From: Auriscalpium vulgare
Lineage: Eukaryota; Basidiomycota; Agaricomycetes; Russulales; Auriscalpiaceae
Assembly (NCBI GenBank): GCA_019915015.1
Contig: JAHBBC010000053.1
Coordinates: 48,196 to 112,195, forward strand
Length of the DNA: 64,000 nt
Reading direction: 5' to 3'
Shown here: one piece after another, positions 1 through 10,907 of the stretch
How the letters are laid out: each line of letters starts with the position of its first letter
Position numbering within the stretch: position 1 is the stretch's first letter
The notes under the pieces: model-generated
The model's input: only the letters and a program-made list of their open reading frames with translations
Told to the model about the DNA's origin: nothing
The model's database searches: none
Position numbers and translations under genes: made by a program

Positions 1-1633
1 AGCATATGGACCTGCGCTTCTTCTGGCTTCGGGACAATGTGCAGAAGGGGCTGCTCACTCAAAGTTCATTCCAACTGCGGAGATGCCTGCGAATGTGTTG
101 ACCAGCCTCTGTCTCGTGACAAGGTTGAGGTGACTCGGAGGATGATGGGGTTAGAGCTGTAGAGATGTGGAGATGGGCTGGATCAGGGGGGAGTGTTGAA
201 GTGGGTGCTCTGTGCCCACTCCTGCGAGTGCCAGAGGCTAAGTTCCCACGGTCTCGGAAATCTCCGGATATTGCCTTATACTGCATGGGGACGACTTTAC
301 TGCTCTTTAGTTGTTTACATCCCCTGCAGGTATGTCTCCTCGTCTTATGTCCTCAATACCAGTCGTTTACATCCCCTGCAGCCCTAGAGCTGCTTGAGGA
401 CTTGTGGGCAGCTGCCAGAAGCAACTGATCTCAACACAATCTTTTTAACTGGAGCTGTTGCATCATCAGAATGCCCAGATCATTGAAGTGTGGCCCAGGA
501 CTGCTCGGCTACTCGGAAAGTCAGTGTCGATGCAGATGTATTTGATACATGGTAGCATACCTTCAAATCATCATCCAGTGCTGTTCTCTCACCTGAGGCT
601 TCGGCCGAGTATCTGCCTGTAGGGCTGTTGGCATCTTGGAATATGGTGCCTTTGCCTGCAAAGCTATTAGTTGCTGAACATTTATAGCGTATCAGGCTCG
701 GATGCACCCCCAATTTTGTGCTGTCTCGTCCTGGTCCATAGAGGGTCACTGCGTGACTGTGTTCATGCACAGGCAGCGTCTAGGCATGTTCATGGTATGT
801 CAAGCTAGACGGGCTTCAGAGCATATAAATTACACACCAGTGCTGCATATATGCTCATGTACGGAGTGCTATGTATTCTGATGAGAACCCTGTCATTATG
901 CAGTAGCGGCTCTACTTACCTGGGGCGCGAACTTCCAAAATTCAGTATTCTCTATAGACATGGAAAGTCGACCTGGACACCAAATTGTTGTGATTGCCGT
1001 CGTAGTAGTGGAGGCAGCCACAATAGTACTTTGTCGCCTGAGCTTTAGCTTGTTTCCCAGTAGATGTTTTGGCCATGGTACGTATCACAGAGAGTTATCA
1101 TGTGAACATGCAACACGGAGAGGCCGCAAGGATAAGTGTGAGAGGGAGGCGCGGCGTGACGGGCGCTGCAACAGACGAAGCGGCAGGCGACGCGGCCACA
1201 TGGCTTTGGCAGCGCAAGCGAGGCGGAGCGGACTTGGCAGTGCAGGCGGCGGGGAGCGGATCTGGCAGCGCAGGCAATGCAGCTTTGGCAGTGTAGGTGG
1301 CGACGTGCGACGAGGAACGGATTTGGCAGAGCAGGCAATGCGGCATAGGCAGCGCAGGCGACAGCTTTGGCAGCGCAATGTGCGCAATGTGTTGAATCGA
1401 CAAAGCAGCGCTGTTGTAGCGAGGCAACGGTGCTGGCGCTGCAATAGTGCTATTCTTTGGGTTGGCAGTCACACTTCCAATTTTGTGAGCTTACATGATG
1501 CGCGCGGCAATTAAGACACGCCCCGGCACATTACGCAATATTATTTTGAATGTACTGCCTTCATATTGTCTACTACCTGTGCCTACAAGAGTATCTATGC
1601 TTTTTTTACCTCTCCCTGACAATCCAACGAGCT
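1..1633. other. No confident gene; repeat-poor flank with a degenerate minisatellite
   Basis: I see no open frame here with recognisable protein character; the translations are short and lack conserved motifs. A 17-nt word (GTTTACATCCCCTGCAG) occurs twice, near 313 and 365. The only other structure is the imperfect repeat annotated separately at about 1203-1375. Confidence 0.4.
1203..1375. repeat. Degenerate minisatellite around TTGGCAGYGCAGGC
   Basis: Variants of the word TTGGCAGYGCAGGC recur at least six times with irregular 25-40 nt spacing. The repetition is imperfect, so any long frame across it (960-1514) is best explained as repeat-derived rather than coding. Confidence 0.5.
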
Positions 1634-1639
1634 TTACTG

Positions 1640-3225
1640 CACTGGGGTCATATCAGAACCCTGCAAACGTAAGATCACGTCTTGTAATCTCGCGAGCTTC
1701 TCTGCCTTCCAAATAGAATCCTTCTTCAGACCAACGGTATTGTCCCCAGCTTTCCAACGCTTATTGAGCTGGTCCTCAAGCTGTGTACTTGTCATTTCTT
1801 GTAATTCTCCCATGTCGTCAACCAGCTTGATCCCGTTGAGTCGTTCAACTTTCTCTGTCCTTTTCTTCTCCTTCACGACATTTTTTGTATGCTTGATCTC
1901 CACTACCTCTTTGTCATGCAAGACCTGGGCAGCACAAGCTTTGAACGCAAGGCTGCTGGAGTTGAGTGCTCGAGCTTCATGAGGTGGAGGTGGTCCTCTA
2001 GCTGGGTGAGGAGAGCTGCCATGAAGCCTTCAGTATTATTGAGAGTGTATGTTGCTTGTACGTTGTAAGCATGGATTGTTGAATTGGGCCTAGTATGAGT
2101 ATGCAGACAAAATGATCCCAGGGCACCCTCGTTTGCATCATTTGTCGCCGGCATCCACATGCGTTCACGTTCAGCGCTGTCGCAAGTTCTACGAGTCTGC
2201 CTGGCACAGATTCTGATATGTAGCGCTTCCATGTCGCCAATGCACCGCGCGGAAAGGCAACCAGCGCACCTTCAGGATGCAGAAGACGTGGTGCCAGTGT
2301 CCGGACGGCGTACACTGCCTCTGAACGATGCTATTGCAGTCCGTCCATCGTGTCGGTTGCAGCGGTTGCGTCGGTTGCAAGCAGAAGGCCAGGCTCGGCA
2401 ATCAGCTTCTCGATGAAGTGGAGGACATCATGGTGAAATGGTCCGTAGTTCAGCATGTTTCTGTCTCCAGGGGTGTGTGACTGACTGTGCGTACAGGACC
2501 AGCACAGCAAGTTCTGTGAGTGTTGAGACATCCTGGAGGGCATCGTAAACATTTTGTTCCATGTGATTCAAGGTGTGTGTGGACTTCTTGTCCTTGACCA
2601 GCTCAAGAAACTCGATAAGGCCGGATTGGTACACCAGAATCTTGGCGGCCACCTCGCAGTAAGATTAGTACCTTGTATAACTTGTGTCGGGGAATTTGGT
2701 TTGACGGTTGTATTTTTCGTGCAGGTAATTGCGGTAGGTGTCTTGAGCCCCTTTCTTGTCATCTTTGTGATTGAATAATGCCCCTGCAAGTTCGGCCGTC
2801 TTGACACCACCGCACAATGTCACCTCCTGCGCGTGAACTTCTGCCGCTGTCGATGCTTTGGCACCGTCCGCAATTCCTTCCAGCGTAGCCGCAATATCCT
2901 AATTCACAAGGGGAACCGGGCCGGGATATTGTAAGTTGCCCAGAATTCTTGCATCGCCCAATTCCCTCCCTTGAAAGAGTTCAACTCAATATGCATGCAG
3001 CACCCGCACCAAATGAAGAGGTCCAGCTCCCATTTTCTCTCCTCAGGCAGGTCACTGTAAGCCTCCTTGCCCAATCAGAGTGATAGGTCCTTCATTGCTG
3101 ACACATTGTGGACTGTCTTCTGTTCAGCAGTCAATAGTTCCCATGCAGCCTCACCACCAGCATCACAGACCTTCTTCTGGTTGTACTCCAGCCACATTGC
3201 AATCAGCTCCTCCATTGGCTGCGCA
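1640..3225 (-). pseudogene. Decayed Agaricomycete transposon-type gene
   Basis: Read on the minus strand, several frames join into one protein of a type I associate with multicopy Agaricomycete transposon genes. From the N-terminal side there is a stretch with the words LFIWCGCCMH and LNSFKGGN (about 2960-3030). Next come GGVKTAEL and FPDTSYTRY (2680-2800), then FLELVKDKK and NHMEQNVYDALQ (2540-2620), then NYGPFHHDVLHFIEKLI (2420-2460). A basic coiled tail rich in KEKKRTEKVERL follows (1750-1900). In-frame stops and frame changes (for example near 2668 and 2905) break the frame repeatedly, so it is not expressed as one protein. I do not know the biochemical role of this family; the recognition is from memory. 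The 5' side ends abruptly at the LTR-like repeat starting near 3228. Confidence 0.55.
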
Positions 3226-3227
3226 AT

Positions 3228-4975
3228 AAGTGAGGCACGTTGATACACGCCTTGCTCCGCGCTGTGAGGCGATCGTTACGGAATTTTCGCACTTTCGTCA
3301 AGTCGACAGATACACAATTCCGGAGATCGCAGCGTCACGCAGCAGTGCTCCGACCATCCGATTGGTTCCTCCGACCGCTCGCAAGATCGGAGCCGAAGTT
3401 CCGACCTTCGGAGTCTCGCAGAGCTGTCGCGCAATTGGAATCATACCTTGGACACCACGCTCGGACCAGCAACTCTGTCGCACACATCGCACGCAGTCAT
3501 CCGACCACTCACTCATTGTTCCGACTGCCGCCACGCGACCTCGAGCACAGCGTCTCCCACAGTTGTCACAACGCGTCGGAATTCCATCAGACATTTTGAT
3601 CATCGAGATCGTCGTTTCAGCACGTGCGCCACGCCTCTCCGACGCTTCTGCAACTTCCGAGTACCCCCGCAGCCGCACCATTGTCCTCCGACCATTGTCT
3701 AGCCCAGCTCTCAAGTTTGCGCCACATTTCTTCGATCCCGATCGTTCTGCGGCCGGACCAGCACTCCGATTATCCCTCCACCGTTCTGACCATTGCACAC
3801 GCAGTACCGGAGCATTCTTACGACTGTTCGACGAGTCGCAAGATCGCAACACTCACCTGCAACCCCCTTGCAAGTCAGAGAGCATTCCGTCACTCGCCAC
3901 ACCTCCATTGCCTCCTTTTCTGGTTGTATTGTCTTGTTCAACATTGTAGGATGTCTCTCTCACACTTCTTGACAGCGCAGATCGTTTTCCATGCGCTTGC
4001 ACTGCCCTTCTAACAGCGCTGATCACTTGCTCTACATTGTTCTCTACAGCCTCGCAGACCTTCTGATATGTTCTATTGACTCTCCTCCATTGTCTGTACC
4101 ATGTGCGACTTGCGCACCATCGTTTGCTTTTGTTCCGACCGTTTTCCTTTGTTTCCACTTCATTCTCGATCAGACTTGTACTGTAGTGGTCGAGACATAT
4201 AAATAGCAGTCGCATCCATACTGCAATACAGATTTGGTTCCCCCCCCCCCCCCCCCCCCCCCCCCACGGTTCAGATCTCATTCGGAGCTCAGCAGCTCTG
4301 TCTCTATTGTATAGTTAGCTCGAGGCTAGCTCTGTGGCCTTTGCCTTTGCCTTTGTCTTCGTCGTCATCTCGCGCACTCAGCTCATCGTTCTCCTCGCTC
4401 TCATCTTGTTCCATCGTCGTCCCCTCCGCTATCGCCCTCGCACTTCGTTGCTCCGACCATCTTGCAACATCGGAGATGGCAGCCTCGCCTTCATTTGTCC
4501 CGCCGCGATCGCACCCTCGATCGCACCATTCCCACCACTCGACCCCACATTCCAACCCACGCCTCCACTCCTCCGACCAGTTCGCACAATCGGAACGGTT
4601 CAGCGTCGTTGCCTGCACCCCTCGTCGTTGTTCCGACCACCTCGCAACGCCGTCGCGCATCACACATCTGAGCCACACTCTGCACACCTTCGTTGACGGT
4701 CATACGCACAGTATCCAGTCGCTCTCAGTTGCTCGCACCACGTGTCCTCGCCTCCGGACCCTTGACGGCACAGCGCCCCAACCGTTTGCGCATTCCGATC
4801 CACCTCTCCAACTGCACACACCTCCCACGCACCGCGTCGGAGACACGCTTCCGATCATCTTCGGGATCCTGACACCCACTGGCACACACACATCATCACG
4901 GTACCCTCCTCAGCGCTCTAGGGATCCTGGTATCACACACATCTACCACCCTACTATCTGTGGGTGCTCATCACC
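3228..4975 (+). repeat. LTR-like interspersed repeat, 5'-truncated
   Basis: About 630 nt (3235-3865) reappear as a diverged inverted copy at 32345-33065, so this is an interspersed repeat. The unit holds a TATA-like TATAAATAG at about 4198, then a 26-nt C run, then a transcription-start-like region. This is the layout of a long terminal repeat (U3, TATA, R/U5). The 32-33 kb copy has extra sequence on its outer side (GATTGAGCCC...), so this one lacks its outer end. The Ser/Pro/His-rich frames across it (3230-3949, 4341-5048) look like translated noncoding DNA. Neither LTR boundary nor a target duplication could be fixed, so the LTR label is an inference. Confidence 0.4.
4240..4265. repeat. Homopolymer C tract (26 C)
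   Basis: An uninterrupted run of 26 C lies about 35 nt downstream of the TATA-like box of the LTR-like repeat. Its exact length is likely to vary or be mis-sequenced. Confidence 0.9.
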
Positions 4976-4984
4976 GGTGGGTGC

Positions 4985-6370
4985 GGAGAAGAGGAAGATT
5001 GTGACTGGGACGCCCTTTCTAGTGTCGTCTACATGGCAATCCAGGTGAGAATGTGGCTTGTTGATAGTCCAAATGTGTCATTGAGGATGAGCTGGGACCC
5101 GTGGACGTACTTCCAGGCCACCTCGTCCATCTCGGGGTCGAAATGAGGCAATGAAACGCTCGTCCTTCTCTGTCCGGGCTGAGTAGTGAAAGATAGCGTC
5201 ATAGATCGTCTGGTTGAAGCCTCGCGAGCCTGGTGTCATTCAGTCCTCGACATTCAATTGCGGTGCCCTCTGTATGTCAATGCCGTGTGCTTTGTGATGG
5301 CAGCGGTAGAGGCCACCTACATTGCTCCCAAGCAGTTAGTGAAGTACGTTTGCTCACAGGGGATTCCAGTCTCTCTGCCCTCGGTACACTTTGTCTGCAA
5401 TCATCTGGGCATTGCACGGCTGAATCATCTGCAGGCTACAAAAAGAGCATCAGCGTTATGCAAAAGGTGAAGCAGGACCTGAACATACCTTGCGCCTTCG
5501 GACAGCTGGGCCAGTGCAGTCTCGACAACATGCGCATACAGGGGAACCACAGGTACGCATCGGATGAATGCGCGTCGGCAGGCTTCGTTGTGCTCAAGAT
5601 ATCCCACTAGACGTGTGATGCAATCACTGGAGCCTGGAGCAAACATGATATCCACGTGGGCCGTACACCCAGTGTAGTCAAAGGGCGCAAACCGTGTGGA
5701 CGGTTTGTCCTTGACAGTTTCACCCTTCTTTGCGTGTAGCTTGTTCTCTCTTTGTTGTCGTGCTTCGTTGCTGTACCCACATCCACTAAAATTCAGGTAT
5801 GAGACGCCATGAGCGTGAGGTGATACATGTGTAAGATATATACCACTGTACTAAGATCCTGCACGCGCTCTGCCCCACGGTGTCTCCATTCGTCCACACA
5901 ACATTCCAACGATTCTTCAACTGCTCCTGAGACGAAATGTTGAGGCTGGTGTCCTTGAGAAGTGGCGCGGCCACCACCTGATTGGCCGGAGTATCTCTAA
6001 ACAGGCAACGCACTTCCTGTTGAGCGGTGTAGATGCTCTTGATGGTGATGAGGACGTTATCGGGACTGTGAAGCTTGTCCAGAGGGACCTGAACCAAGGT
6101 GTCAGTGTTTGCGTAGGATGTCATCACTGAAGGGACTTACCACAACTCGCAACAAGCGGGCATTGCCATAGTTCACGGGCATGTCAGCGAACAGACCTGT
6201 GTCCACTATGCCACCTGGCGCATATCCTTGTTGCGGCTATTTCATCGTAGCATTAGTCAAAATGACATGTAACTTGAATGCGATGTACTGCTTCCTTTCC
6301 CAGGTGGAAGAGCTTCGGCATGAACGCCAACAGCCCGTTCACGATGCTGGTCAGATAAAGGTGCGTGGCG
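4985..6370 (-). pseudogene. MULE-like transposase, N-terminal half, decayed
   Basis: Minus-strand exons join by good introns (for example 6078-6129 and 5794-5851). They read VDTGLFADMPVNYGNARL, then VPLDKLHSPDNVLI and KNRWNVVWTNGD, then GCGYSNEARQQREN and FAPFDYTGCTAHVD, then RLVGYLEHNEACRRAF. Further down, IFHYSARTEKDERF-like residues and SQLILNDTFGL remain (about 5090-5180). The last word resembles the first catalytic Asp block (LDGTFG type) of fungal MULE-like transposases. Here the expected Asp-Gly reads Asn-Asp, and stops occur near 5045 and 5360. Sequence homology ends near 4985 at the LTR-like repeat, so the catalytic C-terminal half is missing. The family assignment rests on remembered motif words; I am fairly sure of transposon origin and less sure of the superfamily. 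Confidence 0.5.
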
Positions 6371-6380
6371 GCGGTGCTCA

Positions 6381-6442
6381 CGCAGCGGGAGGGGGTTGGG
6401 CGCGCAGCGGGAGGGGGTTGGGCGCGCAGCGGTAGGGGATGG
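6381..6442. repeat. 22-nt tandem repeat, about 2.8 units
   Basis: The unit CGCGCAGCGGGAGGGGGTTG is repeated with a 22-nt period; the third unit is diverged. It lies just 5' of the MULE-like remnant. Confidence 0.8.
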
Positions 6443-6644
6443 GGGAATGCTCGGGGAGGCGCCTGAGGTGTTAGTTGGGCAACTGAAGTGCAAGTGCCAT
6501 GAGACGACCCTCACAAAGCATTTGTTGGCAGGAGACGCACCTAGTTGCCGTGTGCGTTGAGCGACCGGGCAATGGGCTGGAGAGTATGTCCATAGATGTT
6601 CCATGTTGACTGTACACTCACCCATGAGCCATGCGCTACGCAAA

Positions 6645-7069
6645 CATTGGACCAGCCACGCACCTAAGCACTGACTTGTCCATGTGTGACACTTGCAGAT
6701 GCACAGGCATGGGACCGTCCACGAGACCAGCTGCGCAGTGATGTGAAGCTATGTATCTGTCAGAATGTTGAGAATGCTCTGCAAGTAGTAGGATACGCAC
6801 TTAAAATTGGAGCTTGGGGTACGGACATTCAGACAATGCCGGTGCCAAGCGCTGCATATGGTTGGCGTCGTGGAGCGTGCTGGCCGCCGTGGGAGGCAAG
6901 CTTGCAGGGATAGGCAAGAGGAAGCCTTGTCATTCGACTGGCCTATGCGCCAAACAGTATGCTGCTGATCGCTGCTGATGGCCATGAGTTTGGTCGGAGA
7001 GGATCAGCGGGCAGGTGGGTGGCGGGCAAGGCGCTTTGGGCAGCGTCAGGACGATGGGTTCCAAGGTGT
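6645..7069. other. No gene seen
   Basis: Short frames only, with no conserved motif. This stretch is the left flank of the palindromic element. Confidence 0.4.
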
Positions 7070-7076
7070 GCGCATC
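7070..7076. repeat. Target-site duplication GCGCATC, left copy
   Basis: Identical to 9360-9366 on the far side of the palindromic element; the neighbouring eighth base differs (T versus G). Confidence 0.6.
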
Positions 7077-9359
7077 CACCAGTCCCTGTAGTATAATAAG
7101 AAATAAGACCGATGACTATCGGTGTGCTAGTTTCGAGGATTGACCGATAAGGATATCATTTTAAATGGGTCGGCGTAGGAGATATTTAAAATGATTCCGA
7201 CGGTAAAAATGTTGTGATCCTATTGGCTACGGAAAAATCGGCTAAAATCTGATAAAATGTTGAAAGAATTCAGTCCGCGTCGGTTCCCACGGGTACAGGA
7301 CGGAAATAAATTTTCTAAAATGATTACCAGTACTACGAATAGCTGCCCGTAGGGCTTGGAAAAATAGGGAATAATACGGAGAAATCGGAATATATTTGGG
7401 GGCGTCGGTGTCTAGCCGATATCTCTTCCCACGCGTCAACAGATTCCCACGGTCCCAAGAAATGCTATTTTTAATCATTTGCGCTGGTATATAATCCTTT
7501 CTGTAGGCCCTGGGAAACCCATTGACAACCATACAGTGCATGTATGATGTAGACTTACATGTAGTCCATATATACAAACTGCTTGAAGCCCATTCTATTC
7601 AAATGCGAGCTGGACGGAACCACAAACCAGGAAAGTATCTGATACAGAATATCCTGCAGGCATGATCTTCTTTACCTAAGCAACCAAACTTTGTACACAG
7701 ATAGCTCTCAACACTTCAAGACTTATAGTATTTTTCCATGACCCAAGCCCCCCCTCAATTCTTCTCAAACACAATTTCTTTAGTATTTACGCTGTTGAAA
7801 TAGTATTGATATACATATCTGCACTACTTTTGAATACATTTAGCATGGTCTGACTGCTGTAGATGCCCAGTCAAAGTGCAACTAGTCTCTATCATTACTT
7901 TCTAGATTTACCATGCTGAAGCCATTGGTAGATTGCACATATATTCATTATTTATATATTTGGCCCAAAAGAATGGAGTGGGCCTAATACTATTGCTTTC
8001 CAGGATTTGGTCAATATAATCCCCAAATATTTCGGAGCACTCTCATACCATGCCCAACCCACTGCTATAAGTATTGGAATCCTACAAAGATTTTGTAGAT
8101 GGTACTGTACTTCCACTCTGACATACCCTCTAAGATATAGAATGGTCCCAGGCTTGTACATGTATATATGAATGGCCCTATTCTCAATTATCATAGGCTT
8201 ATGCTCAACCAAGCTGATATCACAAGTCAAGATTCAGTGGAAAAAGAAAGGACCATTTGCTATTGCACATGCATCTGGGACAAGGACAGTAGTATGGGCT
8301 GTATCAGAGTAGAAGTACAGTACTATCTACCAACTCCTTGAAGGAATTCAATACTTATAGCAGTGGGTGGGGCATGGTCTGTGAGTACTCTGAAATATTT
8401 GGGAATTTTATTGACCAAGTCTTGGGGAGCTATTAAGCACACTCCATTCTTTTGGGCCAAAACATATAAATAATGAATATATATATTGAATGCAGCTTAC
8501 CTGAGGCTTCAAAGGAGAAGATGGTAAATGGGGAAAGTAGTGGTAGACAGTGATGTTATTTTCACTGTGCATCTATGGCAGTCAGAACATGCCAAATGTA
8601 TTCATAAGGAGTCCAAATATGTATATCGATGTTATTTCAATAGCATAGATACTAAAGAAATTGTGTTTGAGAAGAATTGAGGGGGGCTTGGGTCATGGAA
8701 AAAATACTATAAGTCTTGAGGTGTTGAGAGCTATCTGTGTACAAAGTTTGGTTGCTTAGATAAAGAAGATCATGCCTGCAGGATATTCTGTATCAGATAC
8801 TTTCCTGGTTTGTGGTTCCGTCCAGCTCGCATTTGAATAGAATGGGCTTCAAGCAGTTTGTATATATGGACTACATGTAAGTCTACATCATACATGCACT
8901 GTATGGTTGTCAATGGGTTTTCCCAGGGCCTACAGAAAGGATTATATACCAGCGCAAATGATTAAAAATAGCATTTCTTGGGACCGTGGGAATCTGTTGA
9001 CGCGTGGGAAGAGATATCGGCTAGACACCGACGCCCCCAAATATATTCCGATTTCTCCGTATTATTCCCTATTTTTCCAAGCCCTACGGGCAGCTATTCG
9101 TAGTACTGGTAATCATTTTAGAAAATTTATTTCCGTCCTGTACCCGTGGGAACCGACGCGGACTGAATTCTTTCAACATTTTATCAGATTTTAGCCGATT
9201 TTTCCGTAGCCAATAGGATCACAACATTTTTACCGTCGGAATCATTTTAAATATCTCCTACGCCGACCCATTTAAAATGATATCCTTATCGGTCAATCCT
9301 CGAAACTAGCACACCGATAGTCATCGGTGTTATTTCTTATTACCCTACAGGGACGCCTG
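7077..9359. mobile_element. 2.28-kb palindromic (foldback) transposable element
   Basis: The left arm (7077 to about 8215) is repeated as an inverted, nearly identical right arm (about 8220-9359). Examples are the CTGTAG...TAATAAGAAATAA tips, the CCAAAAGAATGGAGTG word at about 7962, and its complement near 8447. The arms run almost to the centre near 8218, leaving little or no spacer, so a single strand could form a hairpin of more than 1 kb. The 7-nt direct repeat GCGCATC flanks it at 7070-7076 and 9360-9366, which fits a 7-8 nt target duplication. The tips pair as CA...GTCCCTGTAG. An identical roughly 90-codon frame appears in both arms (7242-7577 minus, 8907-9194 plus), but I regard it as a shadow. 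No transposase is encoded, so the element is non-autonomous. Confidence 0.85.
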
Positions 9360-9366
9360 GCGCATC

Positions 9367-9831
9367 AACTTCTTACTCGGCGCTTGCTGGCGATTTCTGC
9401 CCACTGCTGCCAACTTTCCTATCAAATTCGCTTTCATCCGTGTGTGCTTCTCATTGCGTCACTCTGTGGGCCCATTGGTTAACCCGACGAGGGTGCCATC
9501 ACTAGGAGATGACTGTGACATGTGTGACTTCTGACATATGGAAACCCTGACCTGCCCCTGACATCACTACTCCTACGCCCTCCGGGCACAGCCTGGTCCG
9601 CCGCTTAATACGATCCGCTCAGGTGACCATCAAGGTGGTTTTCTTATATTTTCGTGCAATATCGTACATAACACTACGCAAACATCAAGCCAGGGAGTTT
9701 GTTTATGGAGTTATTTAAGATAAAGCAATAGGACTTGTTGAGGAAACTTAATTGAGTAAAGGATGCACACACGTCAAGCGCAACTTGGAAAGGCTGAAAT
9801 GGGAGGAGACTGTTGCAAATCGTTAGAAATG
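9367..9831. other. No gene seen
   Basis: Moderate-GC sequence between the palindromic element and the isolated exon-like frame. No motif or repeat was recognised. Confidence 0.4.
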
Positions 9832-10125
9832 TCATGCATGGAAAACAATATGACGCTTACTTAGGCGGGGGGAGTGATAGGCTTGAGCGGAGGAGGGTAG
9901 CTGTCGGAGTTCTTCTGACGACGAGTCTGACCAATACACGTTCACATTACTATTGACCTCACTGTCTGCCCTATGACCCGACGATTGACCATTAGACCCG
10001 CCGGACACAAGTACCGACAAAGGCGGTGCACCCTCATCCAGCACATGAGAACCAGCTAAAGATGCAGGCCGTGACCTCCGCGCAGAAGGGGGCTCAAGTG
10101 AAGGACGTCTACTACTACTGGCCAT
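9832..10125 (-). CDS. Candidate isolated first exon, Ser/Arg-rich protein
   Basis: A minus-strand frame starts with ATG in a fair context (position 10125) and encodes a low-complexity Ser/Pro/Arg-rich N-terminus (MASSSRRPSLEPPS...). It continues through an acidic Ser patch (VYWSDSSSEEL) to a plausible donor, CCTAA|GTAAGCG, at about 9863. This looks like the first exon of a gene whose remaining exons would lie to the left. I cannot find them before the palindromic element at 9359. It may be a remnant of a third hAT-type gene, but no diagnostic motif is present. Confidence 0.3.
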   Translation of the reverse strand: MASSSRRPSLEPPSARRSRPASLAGSHVLDEGAPPLSVLVSGGSNGQSSGHRADSEVNSNVNVYWSDSSSEELRQLPSSAQAYHSPRLSKRHIVFHA

Positions 10126-10907
10126 AGAGTGGTGATGAGAGGGGATGGCAGAGGGACTAAGGCAGAGCCCGGCGGACAGCCCTGTAATATCACAGAGTAC
10201 AACTGCGAAGGCTTACAAAGCGAATATACCGCCTGAATGTGACTGATTCAGGAGCGAAAAAAATCACAAACCAAAAGCCACCACCCAAGTATGGCTGATT
10301 CAGCAGCAAAGATATGGCTGATTGATTACTGATTAAACCAAAAGAGGTGAATCAGCGGCAAAAAACAGCCAGAGGCCAGTAGATCCAATTTCAAATTCCA
10401 AAGCCAGTGGGGAAAATGTGACAGTCACGCTTTATCTGTCACACCAAAAATTGCGAAGACCTGACCTAGCGGACCAGGAATAACTCATTTGTCAGAGCAT
10501 CTCAGAGCTCTGAGGAAAGCAGTGTAGTGAAAGTCGGGGACTCGGTCGCCGACTGTCCCTCGCCGGGTCGCTAGGCCGGGTCGCAACCAATTGACGACCG
10601 CAACCGTGGCATTTCTGGGGTCCCTGTCCGCGTGTGCGCGTGGGGCTGCGGGCATGCCTTGCTCGTCACATTTCATTGCTTCACGGTCGAGCTTGGGTGT
10701 AAAAAAATTCCTGTAATCTTATAATATGTACCAATGCATGCCCTGAAGTTTTTGTAGCTTAGCGGTAGAGCATCGTGTCCATAGGGTATTGCTTAACAGC
10801 AAAGCAGCACAACCTCGGCATTTGCCGAGGCTATATTGTCGGCGACAAGAAACCCTCAAAACTCTGCTTCACAGTCAAGCTAGGGCCATGGAAACATTCC
10901 TGCCAAC
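10126..10907. other. Intergenic, AT-leaning, no gene
   Basis: No supported coding region. At 10749-10775 there is a short tRNA A-box-like stretch (TAGCTTAGCGGTAGAGC) without a matching B box. A small perfect stem (CCTCGGCATTTGCCGAGG) lies near 10812. Confidence 0.4.

Noticed and set aside
3230..5048. Long Ser/His/Pro-rich frames as hypothetical genes
   Set aside because: They overlap a promoter-like, repeat-derived region with a TATA box and C run, differ in frame between copies of the repeat and show no conserved domain.
7242..9194. Two roughly 90-110-codon identical frames in the palindromic element as a small gene pair
   Set aside because: They are mirror images required by the palindrome, have no known motif and no better start or codon signal than other frames in the element.
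10749..10800. Possible tRNA gene
   Set aside because: Only an A-box-like stretch is present. No B box, no pairing acceptor stem and no intact anticodon arm follow.
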